From positions 2,529,501 to 2,593,500 of the forward strand of contig CM034388.1 in assembly GCA_019925095.2 (NCBI GenBank): DNA of 64,000 nucleotides, given 5' to 3'. This document shows, piece by piece, positions 28,001 through 40,600 of this stretch (position 1 is its first letter; every line of letters begins with the position of its first letter). The notes beneath the pieces were generated by a model. The model did no database searches. It was not told where the DNA came from and saw only the letters and a list, made by a program, of their open reading frames with translations. The translations under genes were made by a program, and so were the position numbers. The DNA comes from Dendrolimus kikuchii. Lineage: Eukaryota > Arthropoda > Insecta > Lepidoptera > Lasiocampidae.

Positions 28001-31000
28001 CACGCCAGTTCCCTTGCGGGGTAGGCACGAACGACAGAGCGCAATTTAGGCCCATTCTTACACACCTCACTTGCTTCTTTGACATTTATAACTCTTGTCA
28101 GGCACGCTCGTCTGTTCTTAAGGCTCCTGACATCACCCTCCGCTAGTACACGATCAATTTGATCATGGAAGGTGTGTCGTGGCCTTCCACGACTTCTGCA
28201 TTGTATATCTGTTTAGTCATTCTTTCATCATGCATTCTTTCCACATGCCCGAACCACCGGAGCATTCCTTTCCTTACCTTCACCCCGACACTTTTCACTA
28301 TCTTTTATGTAAGCTTAAAATTCCTTTCTTAAAAAAAAATTCATCCTGAGTACTTAAATATTCCTGTGCTGCAGCGATTACTGCTTCACCATTGTCTTCA
28401 GTATATATGTAAGTATGACCTAGGCTATGTGCAGTCGCGGAATGAAAATGTTCGTCACTTTAAAGACGATTTTTGCTCGCACAAGTACAAGAAAAAATGC
28501 CGCCAACATTTTAAGAAAATTGCAATGTTAACAATGACAGACGCTGCGGTTAACAATAAGAAACGAAGAGGAATTGTATCCTCTTTGTTTCTTATTGTTA
28601 ACTGTTAACACTACGCTTAACATAAATATTAAAACGAATGAAAATGTTTTACATGACTAAACAATCTTCTCATACAAGATATAAAATTAAACAATTTTGA
28701 TCTTTTTTGTGATATAGTCTCAATTTTATGACTTAGTTTGTAACTAACAAGTGATCGCAGAACGTTAAATAAATCAATTTGAAAACTGGCAAACCTTTTC
28801 ATACCGCGACTGTACACCACAAAAATTCACAGGCTAAACTTATAAATGAATTGTCTAAATTACCCAAAATATAATGATAAGTGTCAAGTGGGAACGCTGC
28901 CATTATAACACGCGTCATCACCAGGTGCGTGACCCGAAGGCGGGTCGAGGTTTTTGACGCTTGTTTACATATTGCGAATTTTCTATACAAACGCAGACAA
29001 GGAGCTGCGGACGGCTGCTGGTATACTATTGAAAAGCATGTGAGCATTATTACATTATATTTCAACAATACTCAAGACCTAGATTAAATAAGTTCATTCG
29101 CGGAATCCGCCTTAAAACCAGGCAATCTGAGTTAACATTAGCCAAACGACTAACACTCCAGACCACTACGCCACAGAAACAGTTTTATTAAACACAAAGA
29201 TTTTTTCTTAATCTACATATATAAAAATCAATTGCTGTTCGTTAGTCTCGCTAAGACTCGAGAACGGCTGGACTGATTTGGCTAATTTGGGTTTTGATTT
29301 ATTTGTGGAAGTCCAGGGAAGGTTTAAAAGGTGAAAAAAAAATATGAAAAAAATACTTGGAATATAGAAAATCAACAATTTCGCTTTCCCTTAGAATCTA
29401 AGCCTACCTGTCAAACATTTGATGTTCGTCCCGTCGTTTAGAAATCAATTAAATTTAAAAGTCATTCAGAAATCCAAATTAAATTTAAAAGTGAAGATTT
29501 TTTTTCATTTATTTGGTTTTGAATGTCAAACGATTGACGTTCGTCCCGTCGTTCAGAAATCAACTTTTTTTTTTCATTCCGAGGCGGTACGTAGTTTGCT
29601 AGGTCAGCTAGTTTAAAATAAACAATAGTTGTCTGTATTGAAAATTTTAACTGTTCAGTGAAAAATATAACTCCTTCATATGTTAGATACTCCGTTGTTT
29701 GGCTGCAGTCAATAACTTGAAAAATTGACTCGATATTGACACTCGATACATCTGACAAGGCTGTATGACCTGATCTCCTTCGCCTCTGAACAACAGTATA
29801 CATATTTAAAAGTTACTTACATCTTTGGTCCGTTCCCCAATGCTGTTATTAACAACTTCTTGATTGGATGCAAATTACACTCGACCTGAAAATAAAAGAA
29901 ATTGATATATTTTCGGACCCGCCACTTACATATGTCTAGTCCAAGCGGGCATGAAAACAATACGCACTGTTATATCGGAAGCTCCGGAGAGCGTTTTTAA
30001 AAAAAAAACTCTTTCCGAATTAACACTATTTAATTATAATAAATTTAAAACACGTTACATTTATACACTTTTATATAAAACTGTCAACCTCTAGTGCGTA
30101 TCTCTTGTTTAAAAAGCAAGTGGTACAGGTTACATTGTATTAAATTTGTATGTATTTGCCCCCGAAAGATTCACTTCATTTTATATCGCAAACTATACCA
30201 CCCCCGTTTATATGTAAACTACATAAATGACAAAACTTGAGAAAAATGACAAAATAGATAACATGGTCCAAGTGGACCAACTGGACCCAGTGGACCCAGT
30301 GGACCCAGTGGACCCAGTGGACCAAAATCACATAACCTATCCTAGTTTCCGGGATAAATTTTACATAAATCTATCCCAAAATCTATCCCAGTATCCGGGA
30401 TGAAAAGTATCCCTTGGCCACCCTCGGTATTCACATTACATATGTACCGAGTATGAGTATCAACCAAATCGGTCAATAGTCTTTCCATAAAAGGATAACA
30501 AACAGAGAGACAAATATACTTTTATCCCGGAAACTATCCCATTTTCCGGAATAAAAAGTATCCTATGTTCATTCTCGGCATCGAAAATATATATATACTG
30601 AGTTTCAGCCAAATCGGTCCAGTAGTTTTTACGTGAAAACGGAACAGACAGACAGACAGACAGAGTTACTTTCGCATTTATAATATTAATAGGGATTAAC
30701 AATTTAAATACGAAATAGAAATTAAACAGAAATTGGAACAGAGATTGTATTCTAGAAACAGAGCTCCGATCAGGACGGTGGATGGAAATGAACCGCCTGT
30801 CGGTTGAAACCGTTAGTGAGATCTGGCGGGCAAAACAGGATTTTATTTCTTTATATTTTTGTTATTTCCTTTCAACGGACGGTTATAACAGCACGCGCCA
30901 TATCAGCCATACCCCTGGTCTAAAGTATGTCGCCATAACAACCTTGAGTTGTGTTCCGGCATTAGTGACCAGGTTCCAGTCTCCCTTAAGAGAGCAGCAG

Positions 31001-31610
31001 AGCATTTGTAACAACTTTGATGTTGCAAATGTCCATAGGCGATGGTTAGCACTTTCCATCAAGTGGGCCGTCTGCCTGTCTGCTGATCTCCTGCAATAAA
31101 AAAAAAAAGCCATTTACTATGACAAACGCTCAATAGCCTACGGCCAACCGACAACTTTCGAAACTCGCAAATTGAAACGCGCAACTAAAAATTATTGTAA
31201 AATTGCAAATAATTGAAGTGCACGCATTATTAGAACAAATGGTGATCCATTGAAGACTTCCTACGCTTCAGTCGGTATCTCTATTGCTGGAAAATTTTAC
31301 ATACATACATACATACATAACTTCACGCCAGTTCCCTTGCGGGGTAGGCACGAACAACAGAGTGCCATTCAGGCCCATTCTTACACACCTCACTTGCTTC
31401 TTTGACATTCATAACTCTAGAGCTAAAATTCATTTAAATTCTTTTAAGTTTTATTTAAATCGAAAATTAATGCTATTGGGTCAAGAGAAATGTGTTTTAT
31501 TTTGAATTAAATAAGGTTGAATTTTATAGGTTTATCTCTTTTTAGTGTCACTTTTTTGTTTCATCGATTTTCAAGTCACAACGATTCTAAAGAAGTTTCA
31601 TTTCAAGAAT

Positions 31611-31643
<33 letters not shown>

Positions 31644-34600
31644 AGTTCACACGTAGTAGAAGTGAAATTTCAGAGAATATACTCACAGATAATATCTATG
31701 TTATTATCAGTTTTATACATACATACATTCATAACTTCACGCCAGTTCCCTTGCGGGGTAGGCACGGACAACAGAGCGCCATTCAGGCCCATTCTTACAC
31801 ACCTCACTTGCTTCTTTGACGTTCATAGCTCTCGTCATGCACGCTCGTCTGTTCTTAAGGCTCCTGACATCACCCTCCGCTAGTACACGATCAATTTGAC
31901 CATGGAAAGTGTGTCGTGGCCTTCCGCGACTTCTGCATCCATCCACTTTTGCATTGTATATCTGTTTAGTCATTCTTTCATCATGCATTCCTTTCCTTAC
32001 CTTCACCCCGACACTCTCTTTCAGACCAACTCTCTTTCTTAGAGGCGTCAAAAAATCATGAAATTCGTCTGACGTGTTACGTCACGTACATGGCATAGTT
32101 TATTGTTACAAAAAAAGCGAGGCTAAAATTGACTAGTCTATGTACGTGCCAAAATCTGTCAATACAGAAAACATAAAACCCTTCAGAGATGCATCTGCGA
32201 ATACGTTTAGGTTTTACATAGTCCTTAAGTTTAATGTAAACATAAGCTTAGGTAAACATCTAGGCGCTAAGAACCTCAGCCAGAAGGCCCAGCTCGCCGT
32301 ACACAACGCGGCGCTGATACCTACGCTCACGTATGGAAGCGAGAGTTGGGTATGGAAGAGAGAGCATGAAAGTAGAGTAAACGCCGTTGAGATGCGAGCA
32401 AGGAAAGGAATGCTCCGGTGGTCCGGGCATGTGGAAAGAATGCATGATGAAAGAATGACTAAACGGATATACAATGCAAAAGTGGATGGATGCAGAAGTC
32501 GTGGAAGGCCACGACACACCTTCCATGGTCAAATTGACCCTTAAGAGCAGACGAGCGTGCATGACAAGAGTTATGAATGTCAAAGAAGCAAGTGAGGTGT
32601 GTAAGAATAAGCCTGAATGGTGCTCTGTTGTTCGTGCCTACCCCGCAAGGGAAATGGCGTGAAGTTATGTATGTATGTAAGTTTAATGTGAAATTAAATA
32701 AGCTACAAATACACCTAGAGTACAACACTGGTCATGATCCAACGGGGTATCATCATCGACGCACCACACACATAATGTTAATATTTTTGATTGTTGGCAA
32801 CCCTGCGTGTCGAGTTATCGTGACGAGGGGGGGGGGGCGGGGGGCACGCACCTGCTTGAAGCTCTCCCTGTCCTCGCTCGCCGGCGCTATCTGCAGCAGC
32901 GCCAGCACGTAGTTGTGGTAGAGGAACACGTGGGCGACGGGCGCGAGCAGCAGCTTCGGCAGGTAGTACTTCACGGCCAGTCGGAACCCGTGGCTCGCCG
33001 TGTCCAGACGTTCCGCGAACTGAATACCGATTACTCAGATAAACAACCATTTTTTTTTTTAAATATGTTAGGTATTGTTTTATTTTTATCACTAGCTCTT
33101 TCCCCGCCTGGAAAACCCTAGGGAGTAAGTAGCTCATATATCTATAATACGGCTACCATCTCTGGTCTAGAGTATGCCGCTATAACAACCTTGAGTTGTG
33201 TTCCGGCATTAGTGGCCAGGTTCCAGACTACCTCAAGAGAGCAGCAGCGCATATGTAACGCCTTTGGTGTTGCAAATGTCCATCGGCGATGGTAATCGCT
33301 TACCATTAGGTGAACCGTCCGCCTGTCTACTGAACTCATGCAAGAAAATAAATAAATATATATATATATATATATAAAATTCTAAACACGCGAAATCTGT
33401 ACTTTGAACCTATTAAAAAAAACAACTGGAATAGACTATATAAACAACGGAGATCACTTGATTAATATAGGATAATTAAAAAATTAGGGATCCCTGTTAA
33501 AACTTCCATAATGTTGTAAACCAACAATCTAAGCATAATATAATTGGCGCCGGAATCGGGTTCTACGATTTTGATGAAATTTTAGACTCACAATTAGTCC
33601 CAGTAGGTGGCGCTGGAATCGTGTTCTAAATTTGTATTTTTTCAGGGCCGGACAACGTCTGCCAAGACCGCTAGTTTATTACAAACAGACACGATTTTTT
33701 TTAAACTATAGGTTAGAAGGCTAAGCCGGGAGCTAAGCAAAGCATGCCTACAGTCTAATCCCTCTATTCCATCTTTATTCCAGCCTAAGGGCTGACATCG
33801 CGTTGGCTGCGTATACAATGTTGCAAACGTTATAACGACTGCTTCCCATTAGGTGGGCAGTCTGCTCGTTTCGCAATAATAAAAAAAACGGTCGCTTAGA
33901 GCGTAGTTCCAGATCGCAAGTTTCAACCAACTGAACCGACCTAGCACGATCCACGCTGGATCGCGGATCGCGGAATCGCCGATCCATTTTGGATCGTCCG
34001 GCGTAAATCCGATTAATGGACAGGCCCGCCTTAACGATCTAGCGCCACCGCGACGGAGTGGGGCGTGGTGGAAGATAAGCAAAGCATCCCTCCAGTCTAA
34101 TCAGAGGGATTCCGTCTTTATTCCATCCCTTCTATTTTATCCTAAAGGTTGTCATCGCGTTGGCTGCGTATTTAGTGTTGCAAATATGATAATGACCACT
34201 TCCCATTACGTGGGAAGTCTGCCCGTTTCGTAATAAAAAATAAAAAAACATTCGGCTGAATCGCGGTCACTCACTTAGAGCGTAGTTCAGGATCGCAAGT
34301 TTCAACAAACTGAATTGACCTATAGTAGAATTATTTTGTCCGTGCAGTTTGGGTCATAAATCATAGCTCGGCCTCAGCCCGACTAGGGCGGTGAACAAGT
34401 TGCGCGGGCGCAACGCCATTATCGATGAAAACAAATGAGTCATCGAAGGCAGGTACACGGCGGCGGGGCGGTATACAAAGGGTGGTCAGACATTGTTATA
34501 TTATGAGTCATTTGTTGTACCTACTTGCAAATTACAGTACATATGTCGAAGAGAAATGTGTTTTTGTGCATTCGCTCTCTGAATTTCTTTAGTGACACAA

Positions 34601-37600
34601 TGGCTACTTCTTTGTTTTATACTAAAACGGCAGAATTTATTCAAAATAATATTTTGCCTGTTGGCACCAATATATCAGTACAAGCACGTCACGGCACTCT
34701 GACGTTCCGCCAGACGCAGGTACTGACCGGGCCCGGTACCTGTGTCAGATAGGGCGTGAGTCGTCGTCAGGGTGCCAGCACTGCAGTGTCAGCGTCGAGG
34801 ACACGGCGTTGCACACTGCAGGAGTGTCCAGCCTGGGATGGGAAGCGCCGTGTCCTCGGCGCAAACATCGGACCAGACCTGTCGCTCCCGGCCGTGGTTC
34901 AGGCCATGGTCGGGGGCCAACCTGAATGGGACGCCGTCGCCTCCTTTTGCGAGGCCGTCATGTCCGCAAAGGAGGCGGCGGAGCGGGAGAGAGCGAGCAG
35001 CCGCGCTCCTCTTCCGCCGCAATCAGCCGGGCTCGCGGAAGAAAAGCTCACGCATATCCCGTGACCCCGGCTCATGGCGTTAGGTGGCACCAAGGGGCTT
35101 TAGTGGGTATTCCAGCTCCTCTAGCCGGCGAGTCCCACACTCCCCCGCCGAAGTCTCCCCGGCGGGAGGTCCGCAAACGGATTTCCACTTGTAAAAAAAA
35201 AAAATACAAGCACGTGTTGTTATCAACAATGATTTAAAAATTTTCACTGAAATTAAATTACTGACAAAACTAAATACACTATCGATAACGCTTATCGACA
35301 ACAATAATGCGCATCACTATATCCGCCCATAAGGCCCGTGAGTGGAAGAGAGAGCGAAATACTCGCTTCACCGCTCCGATTATTATATGACTCAAACTGC
35401 ACGGACAAAATAATTCAACTATAGCACGATCCACGCTGGATCGCGGATGGCGTAGCGCCACCGCTACGTAGCGGGGCGTGGTGCGCGCTAAGCTACGCTG
35501 CGACGTAGCGCTACGACTTTACGGCGAACCCGGCACACCTGTATTCGAGATAAAACAACAAACAAACAAACAAATTATCATAAACATAACATTACGATGT
35601 AAACTCTCTTCCAGTTTGTACTGCCATACAAACAAAACTTTCACAAGTTCCTGTTAAGAGCGATAACAAACAATGTATCTTAACTATAATTATTATTATA
35701 ATAACAAGATTAAATGTCGTGATATAATAAGTGACTTGAGTATGTTTACAAATCATTAAAATTCAATTTCGCAACCAGTATTCCCAGTACAGATAATAAA
35801 TACACGAATTAATAATACAATATAACAATAAAATACATTGCACATCGCCAAACTGAGCAAATCAGGTCATAATAAAACTACGTTTTAACGGTTTTAAGCG
35901 CGGTAATTTTATTTGATTTTGGTATTTTCCGACGTTTCATAATAACCATAAACAAAATTAAAAATTAAATAATTAAAATTAATAAGTTGGCGGTAGGCTA
36001 AATAAAACTTTAACAATACTCGTTGACACTTGACATCTTTGTCTTCCGTGATCACGGCCACTGAAAAGTGGCCGAAACGTCGGAAAATACCAAAATCAAA
36101 TAAAATTACCGCGCTTAAAACCGTTAAAACGTAGTTTTATTATGTATACAAGTCGCGAAAACTTAAGAAAATATTAAATCAGGTCATAATAAAACTACGT
36201 TTTAACGGTTTTAAGCGCGGTAATTTTATTTGATTTTGGTTTTTCCGACGTAAGAACCTTAAAACCGTTAAAACGTAGTTTTATTATGTATACAAGTCGC
36301 GAAAACAACAAACAGACAAGAAATCTAAAAAAAAACTGCATTCTGTTCTGTAATCTTTACAATTTTATTTTATACAATAACGGGTGCAGCCAATAGTCTT
36401 GCCCTAAAAAAAATTTAGAACCGGACTGCAGCGCCACCTACAGGGTCCAATTGTGAATTTAAACCATCACGGGACCCACTTGAACACACACAAACAATGT
36501 CATCAAAATTGGTTCAACCGTTTAGGAGAAGTTCAGTGACATTCACGAACAAAAAATATAGATTTATATTACAGTATACTGTTCTACTAAATCTCGTCCG
36601 TATCAACAAACTAAGTAATCTTCCGAGTGGTTTACCGTACCTAAATCTGACATCAATGACAGTGACATACAATTCGTCTGTCAGTGTCAAACGCACGGGA
36701 CGAACATGTCAATTTTATACAAGGTCTGTTTTTGCCACATTGGCTATGGTAACCTAAAAATCTACATAACATACCTTTGGGTCATCGACGATATTCTGCA
36801 ACGCATCCCTCGACTCCTTCTTAGTCACTATGTTCGCGTAACGGACGTACGCACGAAATTCCTCCACCTCAGCTAGCTCTGTAACAGATTGGCCAAGCGC
36901 GTGTCAGTCCACACAGTGAAAGGCACCGTTCGCAACAACATTGTGTAGCGGAATACAGACACAAATCCCTGTCAAGTATTATCCACATAGATCTAGTGGC
37001 ATGACAAAAAAAACTTGCGCGTGCAAGAGTACGGCGAAAGCGGCCGAATGAGGGCGTTTATGTATCCGAACACGTTCAAATAGCTTAAAGAAAAATTCCC
37101 GCGAGACTCCCAGGATAAAAAGTAGAGCAGATTTTAAGTCCACGAAATCGCCATCGATCCGTGAAAACCGCATCGAAATCGGCCGAGTAGTTTTTACGTG
37201 AATGCCGAACAAAAAGACAAGAAATCGAGACCAATCTTCTCAAAACAAAATTATTCATAAAAAATTAATGTCTACTGTTCCTGTCAGATTATAGCTATTT
37301 TTATTATTATTATTTTTTTATTGCAGGAGTTCAGCAGACTGGCAGACGGCCCACTTGATAGAAAGCGGTTACCATCGCCTATGGACATTTGCAACACCAA
37401 AGTTGCTACAAATGCGCTGCTGCTCTCTTATGGGAGACTGGAACCTGGTCACTAATGCCGGAATACAACTCAAGGTTGTAATGGCGACATGCTTTAGACT
37501 AGGGGTGGTAGCCATCCAGTCGGGCAAATGCCCTACCACCTGGCTGTGGGTTGTTAAGTCGCCTCTTACGACAGGCCGCCCGGCCGCAGGAAATTGTATT

Positions 37601-40600
37601 CTTTCTCCGTTCCTGCACGGATAAATTTGTTTGTATCGGCGCCTTAGCTAGTTGAAATAGGGGGGTACAATGATACTAAGTAGATAGGCACAAAAATTGA
37701 AACATCCGCAATATGAAGCCGAGTTTCTACATTTATATACAAGAAAACATTTATTATTTAAGAAAAATAGGAAATAAAATTTAATGCAACTTGGTCAATA
37801 TGACGCGAATGCCTGAGTTTAGTTTCCGGACAATGACAAACAGGAGCGCCTCACTACGCACCAGGGGGCCGCGGCGCACACTTTGAGAATCCCTGTATTA
37901 AGCAATATTTGCGATTGTAACGTTTTCCAGTTTATTAATTGACGTTAAATTGTAAATACCTTCAAAGCAGCTCCCGATGTACGGCGTAGGTGAATCCTGA
38001 GACATTTCCATGGCGTCCTCCAAATTGCCAAGCAATGTCACGGTCAACTCGTATATATCCACTATGTTGCCGAATATCAAGGAGATCGTCTGCAACAAGA
38101 ATTATTTTATTACAAGCTTTTCTTTAACTTGCAATGGATGTGCCTATGTATGTCTGTAAGTTCTGGTGGAATCTTGCATGTGAAATTTGGCCAACTTCCC
38201 GGTTTCCGATTGAGCTGAAATTTTGCACGCATATGTGTATCGCGTGACAATGCAATAATATGGTACCATGGAGCTGATCTGATGATGGAGTCGGAAGGTG
38301 GCCATAGGAACTCCTGTACTAAACAAGATAGACACGTCGTGCTTGGGCTCGTTTTACTTGTCTTGGCTAGTACTCTGCGGCTAAATGATACCCAGGATCT
38401 CAAAAGGTTGTATTTAAAATCCTTATTAAAAAAGCTTATATATATTTTTTTTTTTTCATTACAGGAGTTCAGCAGACAGGCAGACGGCCCACTTGATGGA
38501 AAGCGGTTACCATCGCCTATGGACATTTGCAACACCAAAGGTGCTACAAATGCGCTGCTGTTTTTTTAAAGGACACTGGAACCTGGTCACTAATGCCGGA
38601 ACACAACACAAGGTTGTTATGGCGGCATACTCTAGACCAGGGGTGGTCGCCATCCAGTCGAGCAAATACTCTACCACCTGGCTGTGGGTTGTTTAGTTGC
38701 CTCTTACGACAGGCCGCCGGGCCGCAGGAAATTGTATTCTTTCTCCGTTCCTGCACGGATAAAGTTTATTGTATTTAAAGTTTATTGCATTATATGTATT
38801 AAAGGAAGAACAAAACACCTATAGAATATAAAAAAATCATACAACAATAATAATTGTAGAATTATCTATCTACCAAGCTCTAATAACCACTTTATACAGT
38901 ATCTCTTTTACATTAAAATTTTATTTTATTTAATGTATTTGGCGAATTGGTAGTTGTTCAAATGTACTCATTTAGCTTTGATGTGAAACCACAATGATGG
39001 AAATATAGCTGCATAGAACACAGGGAAACAAATACAAGCAGTTATGTAAAGGAAGTATAGCACAGTACCTTTACGTAGTGGAGCGATGATTTCTCCTCGT
39101 TTCTTAGAAGTTAGCACGACACGCACAAATGTTCAAATCTCACCGATCTAACTAATTTTGTGGTATATTAAGTATCTAGACGAAAAATTGGTTACAATAT
39201 TCAAAACGATGCGTACGCGTTGCGGTTCGTTAGCAAAAGGTAATTCTTCCAGGGGGGCCTTTAGCTATCAAGGGAGCAAAGGATTCATCACCCCCGCTGA
39301 CGAAGTGGATGTGTTCTGATTCCCGGGGTACATTCAGGCACTTTTTGCGCTGGATCGGACTGGGCGTAACTACGTTCTAAGTCTCAGCCTTTCCTACATA
39401 AAAAGCGCGGGGCATATGGGTGGTTTTAGTGGGTAGTGGTTGTTGCCCGTGCAACTTCTCTGAGTCTCCACACAAGCTGGTTGATTACTGTTTGGATTAC
39501 CCCTTATTAAATGGTATAGCCTCCATGATCAACTATGGTCTAATCCCTTGCAAAGGACCCGGTATTGTGTGTAAATAGCATTTCCCCCGCCTTTAAAAAA
39601 AAAAAAGGTAATTTTTCCAAGATGACCACTATTGCGATGCTGTTGACGTCGCATGCCGTCCCCTTTCTTCCGCTTGCTAAGCTATGTACAGGAGAGGAAA
39701 AAAAGGCAGGAGGTGGTTTTACATGATTTGAAGAATTACCATTCGCTCCATTACGTTAAGAATTTTCAATATAATAATATGATATACGCGCGAGTTAAAG
39801 ACTTCTTGGTTAATTATTATCTATTTGGATATATCGTTACATCGATTAAGTTATGATAGACGTGTTATTGCCGTAATTGCCCGCCGATCCTATACGTGTG
39901 TATTATTACATGGATATGGGATGTCAATAACACGCGATCAGTTTTTTACACATTTTTTTAAGGAGGTGTACCTTATATAGAGTGGAAACTTTCAGCGGGG
40001 CAGTAAGGGGAAATACCTCAGCCGTTACAGCTACACGAAAATGGTCTTAGGAGACTATCCATGATACTGATCAAAAACTTCTATCGGACCAACCATCGTT
40101 GGAGTAGAAATTTCAAAAAACTTTTAGAAGTCCAACTTGCCTTTTTTATTTATGAAAATCTTTTTTTTTATTGCAGGAGTTCACCAGACAGGCAGACGGC
40201 CCACTTGATGGAAAGCTGTTACCATCGCCTATGGACATTTGCAACACCATTTTATCCGTGCAGGAACGGAGAAAGAATACAATTTCCTGCGGCCGGGCGG
40301 CCTGTCGTAAAAGGCGACTTAATAACCCACAGCCAGGTGGTAGGGATTTGCCCGACTGGATGGCTACCACCCCTGGTCTAAAGTATGTCGCCATAACAAC
40401 CTTGAGTTGTGTTCCGGCATTAGTGACCAGGTTCCAGTCTCCCTTAAGAGAGCAGCAACGCATTTGTAGCAACTTTGGTGGTGCAAATGTCCACAGGCGA
40501 TGGTAACCGCTTTCCATCAAGTAGGCCGTCTGCCTGTCTGCTGATCTCCTGCAATTAAAAAACACCAAAGGTGATACAAATGCGCTGCTGCTCTCTTAAC

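Noticed and set aside
34756..35237. Several overlapping frames of about 100 codons on both strands
   Set aside because: All overlap the R1-type LINE end; only the frame with [13 protein letters not shown] is meaningful.
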